Shown here: piece after piece, positions 57,303-64,000 of the stretch
Layout of the letters: each line of letters begins with the position of its first letter
Position numbering within the stretch: the first letter of the stretch is position 1
From: Cladophialophora immunda
Lineage: Eukaryota > Ascomycota > Eurotiomycetes > Chaetothyriales > Herpotrichiellaceae
DNA: 64,000 bases
Reading direction: 5' to 3'
Assembly (NCBI RefSeq): GCF_000835495.1
Contig: NW_015622547.1
Coordinates: forward strand, 4,030,001-4,094,000
Position numbers and translations under genes: made by a program
The notes under the pieces: model-generated
What the model was told of the DNA's origin: nothing
Databases searched by the model: none
Seen by the model: the letters and a program-made list of their open reading frames with translations, nothing else

Positions 57303-57817
57303 TCATTTCAGATATTGGGTACTGAGATTTCCAGCCTCTCTCCCGCCGGGCAACGCTGCGGACGCACTCATTTCGAATATGCCTAACGCGAGAGTTTCAA
57401 CTCCGACCGCCGCCCATGCAGGGCGATGGGCCCCCATGTACTCTTTGGCCACGGAAACCAGCAGATCCGTGACACTTTCATCCACGCCGCCAACGTGATA
57501 AGATGTCACTTGGTAGACTGAGCCCAGATCTGGTCAGCGGTCAAACTTGGATCGCATGCGTGGATCGACCGTTCCACGTTCTAGATCTTGACCGGTGTCA
57601 CTATCTCCGTGGAAAACTTTTCCGGGAGACGTACCTTGAACGCGAGCAAATGTTGCTCGCGGAGGTTGACCTTCATATTCATATCATCGTTCAGGCCAAC
57701 ATGGCCTGAGGTTACGACCAGCCAAGCTCCAGCCGGGATACAGACCTCCGCCGAAAGGCTGTATTTCTCTGCTACAGTCTCGTATCCCGGAAAGTTAACG
57801 CAACGAATGTGAGACAT
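57303..57817 (-). pseudogene. RidA/YjgF-family protein with a frameshift
   Basis: This matches the fungal RidA (reactive imine/enamine deaminase, YjgF/UK114) family. Exon 1 (57817-57635) gives FPGYETVAEKYSLSAEVCIP, then AWLVVTSGHVG. After an intron (57634-57581) comes NVERSIHACDPSLTADQIW; the end (57509-57303) gives VTSYHVGGVDES and HRPAWAAVGVETLA. Between the second and third blocks, near 57511-57531, the frame changes by one base; the only possible intron there would be about 30 bases, too short. The rest is undamaged, so the break looks recent. RidA proteins clear imines formed by amine oxidases, which suits the neighbouring gene at 59862. A sequencing error remains possible. Confidence 0.65.
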
Positions 57818-57905
57818 CCTGTCTTTATAACGCTCGGAGAACCTCGAGGTCGACGACTCTATACGAATATGATCCGTTCAGACACCAGTCCAGAGTTCGT
57901 TCAAG

Positions 57906-59610
57906 ATGACCGGTCATCGTCTCCGTTGCCAAGTTGAGCAGGGAAAGATAGCGCCTCCAATGTTTGCAGCAATGGATGCGAGGTCTGCGAGTGACTCGAC
58001 TCCCGAAATATGTGCGTTCTTTAACGGCAACATTGCCAACTCGGCAATCCGGGATTCCTCCGGTGATGACGGCGCTGGGGAGATGGTCACTATCCAGTAC
58101 GACTTTGCGCGTGACGTCCACTCAAATACCATATTTGACACCAGTGGTAGGAGCGCACTCGGATGCGCGGTCAATAGTCCGACACGAGCATTGACGGACC
58201 CTGAATGGGATGGGAGCGAGGGAGATTGGACCAAGGCTTGCTACGGCTATGGAGCCGTTCATTTCCACGGGAACGATTTTGACGATGCCGGCTGGCAGAC
58301 GGATTTTCGCATCCAGATTCCCTCTGTAGCCAGTCGGGAGCGTACTCCGTCCGTGTCGAGGTAGTCAACGGCCTGGCGAGGGATGATGTTATCTTCTTTG
58401 TGCACCCCTCCCGAGCGCCACCTAATGGAGTGAGGCGACCGAGGACTGGGTTTGTCCTGCCCACCTTTACCTACCTCGCGTATGCAAATGAGCGTATGTA
58501 CGACCAGTCGAAATCCTCCAAGCTGGAGCATCCAAGCCACGAATTTGCTGTACGAAAGGATTGACAATTTGATCGCATGGTGAGACGTACTGATCTCGGC
58601 TTGTCTATGTACGACGTCCACCGCGATGGGTCCGGTGTCGTTAATTCATCACCTCGACGGCCATTACTGGACATGGGGGACGATTACATCCACTGGGCCC
58701 CCCACCGCCCACGCGAGTTCAACGCCTACCTTCTTATGATCGGTCTCCTGGAGCGTTTAGGAATACCCTTCGATGTCCTCACGGATCACGATCTCCACAT
58801 CTCGCAGCTTGAGAACGCGGATGATAGGCTCTGTCTCGACCAGTATGATGTGCTGATCACGGGATGTCACCCTGAGCATCCGACGCTTGAATCGTTTATC
58901 CCCGACACGTCTCACCTTCGCCGGGGCGGAAGTCTTTTCTAAGCCGGAGGGAATGGATTCTACTCGGCGTGCGCACTGGGGGTAGCCACCAGCGAAAATA
59001 ATGCAAGTCCACAGGATCTATTTCAAGGGAGTCTGGAAGTCCGTCGAGGAGCCCAAGGGATCCGCACATGCACACTCCCTGGAGGAGAGCGGCACTTCAG
59101 CACTAATGGCCAGCGGGGCACGCTGTGGCGTTCGCGTGGACGAGCAGCGAACGTGCTCGTCGACGTAGGCAGTGCCGGCGAAGGCCTCGGCCCAGGCGTA
59201 CCATATTGCCGTACAGCCGCCAGCAAAAACAAAGCCTACGCTTGGATCTTCGACGGTGTAGTTGCCGATCTGATCGGCATCGCCGGCTTCGGAGGCGGCG
59301 CCAGCGGGATGAATTCGACAAGTACGACGTCGCCAATGGCACTCCCGCTGGCACGGTGGTCCTGGCGACTTCGACGGGCCATTCGGATGACTTTGGTATC
59401 TTCATCGAGGATGTGGGCTTTCCGATCCGGAATACTCTAGGTAGTCAGACGCGTGAGATTAGATCAGATATGGTCTTAATTTGAAGCTGTGGGCGGTGGA
59501 GGTGTGTTCTCTGTCGGGAGTATTGATTGGTGATCTTGTGTGGGCTGGAATGATTATGATAATGATGCTGCGAAGGTGACGGGGAACGTGTGGAGCAGGC
59601 TTTTGAACAG
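57906..59610 (+). pseudogene. N,N-dimethylformamidase large-subunit-like gene, multiply broken
   Basis: The translated pieces follow the beta (large) subunit of N,N-dimethylformamidase, an iron amidohydrolase that splits N-substituted formamides. In order: CAFFNGNIAN, WDGSEGDW then YGAVHFHGNDFDDAGW, AYSVRVEVVNGL, MYDVHRDGSGV, DVLTDHDLH, VLITGCHPEH, GGNGFYS, TLWRSRGRAANVLV, DEFDKYDVANGTPAG and GHSDDFGIF, then YDNDAAKVTGNVW. At least six lesions are visible: a frameshift near 58320, TGA at 58562, TAA at 58940, frameshifts near 59300 and 59482, and TGA at 59531. None is explained by a good intron. The N-terminal third of the family is missing or unrecognisable. It lay head-to-head with the RidA gene. 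Confidence 0.8.
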
Positions 59611-59861
59611 GAAGATGCAAAGGGGGATGAGGATGCGTTCCCGTATTTGAGATGTGGATATGATGCGGTAGGCAAGGGGGATTCTATTGAGCTGGATGCA
59701 TGGAGAACCGAACTGAAGTGGGCGAGAATTGGCCAAATTTCGATAGAGATGAATCTATAGTTGAACCATGTCATGCTGTCAACGGCATAATGGAAATGCC
59801 ACATTACACAACTCCTTAAGGCATTGAACGCGATAATGACGGCGAAGATTAGTCCACAATT

Positions 59862-61427
59862 TCACAGGGCGGATTGCAATCTGGCCCCCGCTGCAGACTG
59901 AAGATCCCGAATCACTTCAGCGGCGCCCCGCTCTCCGGCACGGACTGCGCCCTCCATATATCCCTTCCACTCGATAGCCGTCTCCGTTCCAATGAAATAC
60001 AGGCTGCCCCAAGGTCGACGTAGAGCATTTCCCAGCCGAGGCCAGATTCCACCAGGCGCTGGCATAGGACAAGGCACGCCCTCAATAAAAGATTCCTTCG
60101 CCCAAGCCTTTTCAATGGTCTGGATGGTATCGTAGACCTTTGGGGCGTGTTCAGGACCCACCATGGTCGCTAGTTGCTCCTTAACCGCCCGGACGCGTCG
60201 AGAGACTGGTAGCCGAGACCACTCGTTGGCGTACCGACCACCGATGAGGCATGAAATGGCGAACATACCGTCAGCATCGGATGACACATCTCGTGAAAAC
60301 ACTACAGGTCCGGACAAGTCGATGAAAGAACCGTTGAATCCTACTGCACGCCACCAGGGGTCGGCGTAGATCAAGACGCATTTACAGTAGGGACCGAGAT
60401 GCACCGAGTCCACGTACTCTTGCTTGTCGGCCGGTAGTTGCGGAGAGAATCGAATGTGGCGGTACAGTGGCGTCGGGACTGAGATCAGAACTTTGCGCGC
60501 TCGAAAGACCCTACCGGGTAACGTCTCAACGATTGCTCCTGTACTGGTCTGAGTGATACCGTTAACGGGACAGTTTAGATAGACGCTGGCTGGTTTGAGG
60601 TTCGCTGCTAGACACTTCGATACGGTTTGGTTTCCTGTGCACGTCCGCGAAGCTCGTCAGTGGCCGATAGGAGATAGGACCTAATGTTGGGGAGAAGCAA
60701 TCTTACCATGTCGGTTTGTCATATACTGAGCCCCGTCAGGCCCATCACTCAATAGACTCTCGATCCCACCCGCGCTTTTCACAAAATCCAGCCAGTACAC
60801 CAACCCAATATCATCGGGATCAGTTCCAGTCAAATCATGGATCCAAGCAGTCCAGAATCCCAGCGCAAACCCGTGCGCTCCTTTAGACCGGAAATACTCC
60901 CCAAGCGAAATGTCTTCGATGTGGCCATTCGCTGTCGAGTCGTGGAGGTTGACTGACTGACAATTTGCGTCCATATCCGCGCCGAGCTCCTCAAACATAG
61001 CCCGCTGCGTCTCCTCCACCGCCGGCAGCGCAGGCCACCGCGTATGGTAGGAACGGTCTTTAGAGCTCATTCGGAAAACTTCGTTCCCTTCCATCCGCTG
61101 GATGATAGGCTCGCAGCCAAACTTGTTGAAGAGCGCATACATCCGGTCGTGCGTTTTGTCGTTGATCCACGCCGCGCCGAGATCCAGCGATCCTGGTCCA
61201 TTCTCGACTGTGGTGGTGAATGTTTTGCCGCCGACGCGGTCTTTAGCCTCGAGAACGACGCAGGAAAATCCAGTGGCCTGGACGTCAGTCGCGGCCTGGA
61301 GTCCGCTAAGTCCCGCGCCAACCACGACCACATCGGTGTCTAATACGGATCCGTAGCGTTCAGAGGGGACGTATGCGGATGAGTAGAGGGAAGGTGAGGA
61401 ACCATTATGTTGGGTGGTTTTCGACAT
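59862..61427 (-). CDS. flavin-containing monoamine oxidase (MAO-N-like)
   Basis: An FAD amine oxidase that converts primary or secondary amines to imines with release of H2O2. Exons 61427-60707 and 60634-59862 give 497 residues, close to Aspergillus MAO-N. The dinucleotide motif VVVGAGLSGL is at 34-43, followed by EAKDRVGGKTFT. The C-terminal FAD block is GTETAIEWKGYMEGAVRAG, as in MAO-N and human MAO. No C-terminal membrane helix is visible, and the ending LQSAL is not a clear peroxisomal SKL signal. No lesion was found, in contrast to its two left neighbours. An amine released by the amidase could have been its substrate; this is inferred. Confidence 0.9.
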
Positions 61428-63028
61428 CGTAATGAAGGGATGCTAATCTCGAGGGTCGAGATTATCGGCTTAGTAGTCGAAGTGATAGGCGTATACTAGA
61501 ATCTCTGATTTTTTTAATCGGCCGTTCTCAAGACAAGGGAACCTCACTGCCTGAGGTTAGAGGATGAGAAGTATTCTATCGCCCGGTATTAATATGAACG
61601 AATATGAGATGTCCACTCCGAAAAACCGTGAGAATCCACGCCTAGAGGCCAATTTGGTGGAGAACGCTTTAGTGTTTCTCCAGAAGAGCAAGGTTAGCCC
61701 TTTATACGCCACGACCTACCTGTGCTACGGCCACACGTACTGGGAGATATCTCCGGTCCTTCTTCAAAGATTATAGGCGAAACACTATTCCCCCGTTTTG
61801 AATTTCCTCTCCGCTTGAAGGCTCTTGCCATCGCTGGATCGCCTATACTCTAGCTATGAAATCCCAGGTGGGCCAGTATCAGGCCGTAAGCTACTCATCG
61901 CAGCCAGGGATGAGCCTGTGAGAAGCTTCTCCCACGCAAAAATTCTTGGTAAGAGCGAGAACACCTTTCAAGCACTTTACCTTTCTGGGTAACTGTCCGA
62001 AACGGGTATTCAAATCAAATAGGTAACACGCTATCTCCGGAGTGCCCACCCGGTTCTCCTCTTGCAATTTAAGGATACTTGCCTTGCTTACCTCGAACGA
62101 TATGGGTGTTTGCCCCGTCTGGGTCAAGGTATCTGAATCAAGTCCGACCCAACGATTACCACACGGCCTTGGCGCCTTCCGCCATCGCTATCTGCGTTCT
62201 CTGCCTCCAGGACATTGAATGGCTCAGACCAGTAGTCGTTTGAACGGGTTGGTTTGAATTCGAGGCAGGAAACTAGCTGTGGAACCTTAGAGTCCTACCG
62301 GGTTGGCTTTCGAATTCTTGTCGCCTGTTCAAGCCACTTTCCAGATTTAGACCGAATAACCACTTAGAAAGGTAAAGAGACACAATATTTCTACCCAAAA
62401 AAGATCAGCACTCGACACTACTCCATCTGACGTACTCCCATAGAGACCCTCGACCTTGAACTTAGCCTGATTGTGATCGCGATATCTCACAGAGACCACC
62501 TCCCGGTACCTAATTCAGATAGCCCACGGTACGATACGCCTACTAAATTATGGCAGCTATGGAGAGCTGAGCCTGACGAAGAATCTGATCGATGATACAC
62601 TAAGTTATGGTTATACTTTTCCATACCCGGAGCCCGGGAGGAGTCCAGCCTACTTTCAACAGCGACAAGAAATACGGTAGGGCGGCAATGATCTAGGTTG
62701 TAGCCTACGTTCCTCAACGATCACAAAGTGGAGCCTCACCACGCGACTTTCGTCCCTAGAAAGGGGTACATAAGACCCTAGAGCTCCTAAGCCAGTAGGG
62801 CACCGGACTCATTCAGTATACGTAGATACGGCGATGGCCTAACGTTATTTCAGTCTAGAGTGACCGTCATTCTATATATAAATAGGGTCTTAGCGCGGAA
62901 TATAAACTTTTATTCTACGAACTTCTATTCCACTAATAAACTATCTTAGACTACTATATTATGAGAGTTTGGAAAGAGTTCTATAACTAGCTAGCAAACT
63001 GTTAGAGAACGGCCTTACATACGACCAG
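61428..63028. other. gene-free, AT-rich flank
   Basis: This is promoter of the amine oxidase followed by sequence that becomes steadily richer in A/T and in TAG/CTA triplets. No gene was recognised; it is probably decayed repeat sequence. Confidence 0.4.
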
Positions 63029-64000
63029 AGTGTTACGAACCGACCATATGGGAGGCCAAGGGGAAAGACAAGGAGGAAGGTCGACCGAGGAGAACATGTC
63101 AGACGCCAGTATCTTAGCAAACATGTTAGCATAACCCAGCGGGGCAATAGAGTAATATACCTAGATAGGCTCAGAAACATGTTGACATATTTAACATATC
63201 TAATAGAGTAACATATTAAATATATATCCTAAGTAGTATATAGCTATACTTAGCTATATAGTTCTCCTCGTAGTTAATAATAGTTATATAGAATTAAGTT
63301 CCTCACGATCATCTACTATACGTATAGGTCTACATACTATACACTTAGTTTCCAGTCTTAGCTATAGCGTCCCTCCCTACTATATCACTAAGTAAATTAC
63401 TATAGGTTTACCTATGAACACCTTACGTATTATATAGTAGCTCATAATACATTAACTACCTACTTAGATAGTAGCGGACTTAATAATGATATCTAGTAGC
63501 TCTAACCCTAAGTCGCCCGAGCCTAGACTCACTTAATAACCTAATACCTCTACTATAAGTATTACTACTTTAACTATTAATAATATGGAGGCCGGAAAGA
63601 TAAAGGACGACCTTAAGGTTAAATAGTACTATAGAGATAGAAGTAAACTTAGTATATATCTTATATAGTTAAAGGTAGTATTTACCTTATAACGTACTAA
63701 ATACTCCACCTACGTAGAAAAAGTTTTATTTATAGGACTCTAGCTCCGTAGGTTAGCGTTCGAGTAGTTTAAACTCATTATAGGGGATTACCTTAGCTCT
63801 ACACTAGCGTAGTGAAGCCTAGAGATAAATGAAATCTTTAGAAACTTCTTAGTTTTTGAAGAAAGAATCAGATAGATCTTTAGGATACTAGGAGAGGAAT
63901 AGTTAATAGCCTAGAGGATCTATTAACTTAAGTAGATAGGATCCGCTACGCGATATTACGCTATATTCTAACGCTATGCTTCGAAACTAGATTAGGAAGA
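63029..64000 (+). mobile_element. degenerate Ty3/gypsy LTR retrotransposon, 5' end, cut by window edge
   Basis: An LTR-like start GTGTTACGAACC at 63029 is followed by about 500 AT-rich bases. From about 63590 a gag coding region can be followed on the plus strand through many stops: LKVVFTL, VEKVLFIGL, EINEIFRNFLVFEERIR and RYASKLD. Nearly all stops are TAG where relatives have CAG or TGG, and CTA/TAG triplets abound: the C-to-T, CpA-type damage left by repeat-induced point mutation. The element runs off the right edge, so pol and the 3' LTR are not seen. The LTR boundary on the right is not defined. Confidence 0.75.

Overview
The window is nuclear DNA of a filamentous ascomycete (Pezizomycotina). 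Genes are spread over both strands and most are split by short introns of about 48-92 bases with GT..AG ends. The protein families are typical fungal ones: Zn2Cys6 and bZIP/DUF3425 regulators, sugar-porter and TRI12-type transporters, Baeyer-Villiger monooxygenases (BVMOs) and arylamine N-acetyltransferase. The right end carries a gypsy-type gag riddled with stops that look like C-to-T damage in CpA context, as RIP leaves behind. The species was not determined. Exon joins were worked out by hand; each intact gene model below closes in frame.

Region 1 (1-19.2 kb) is a dense catabolic block: a sugar-porter transporter, a Zn2Cys6 regulator, a butanediol-dehydrogenase-like zinc alcohol dehydrogenase, a BVMO, a second sugar porter, an acetoin-reductase-like SDR, an alpha/beta-hydrolase, a second SDR paralogous to the first, and a Gfo/Idh/MocA dihydrodiol-dehydrogenase-like enzyme. 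Three gene pairs in it share short divergent promoters. Together they could oxidise a diol or hydroxyketone, insert oxygen, and hydrolyse the ester or lactone; this pathway is inferred.

Region 2 (20-31 kb) looks like mixed chromosomal genes: a small PPxY/Cys-Gly protein, a UstYa-like membrane protein, a CorA-like membrane protein, an SDR-like protein with a long disordered N-terminus and no catalytic lysine, and an arylamine N-acetyltransferase.

Region 3 (33-50 kb) is accessory: an SDR, a TRI12-type efflux pump whose only visible defect is one in-frame stop, a bZIP/DUF3425 regulator, a second BVMO, a 2-oxoadipate dioxygenase/decarboxylase-like protein (DUF1338/HglS family), an LTR remnant and an amino-acid/GABA-type permease.

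Region 4 (50-61.5 kb) holds a truncated GDA1 nucleoside-diphosphatase relic, a secreted Thr/Ser-rich protein, and a partly decayed nitrogen-catabolism group. In that group a Zn2Cys6 regulator and a flavin amine oxidase are intact, while the RidA-family gene and the N,N-dimethylformamidase large-subunit-like gene between them are broken. The last 2.5 kb is AT-rich, gene-free and ends inside a decayed Ty3/gypsy element.
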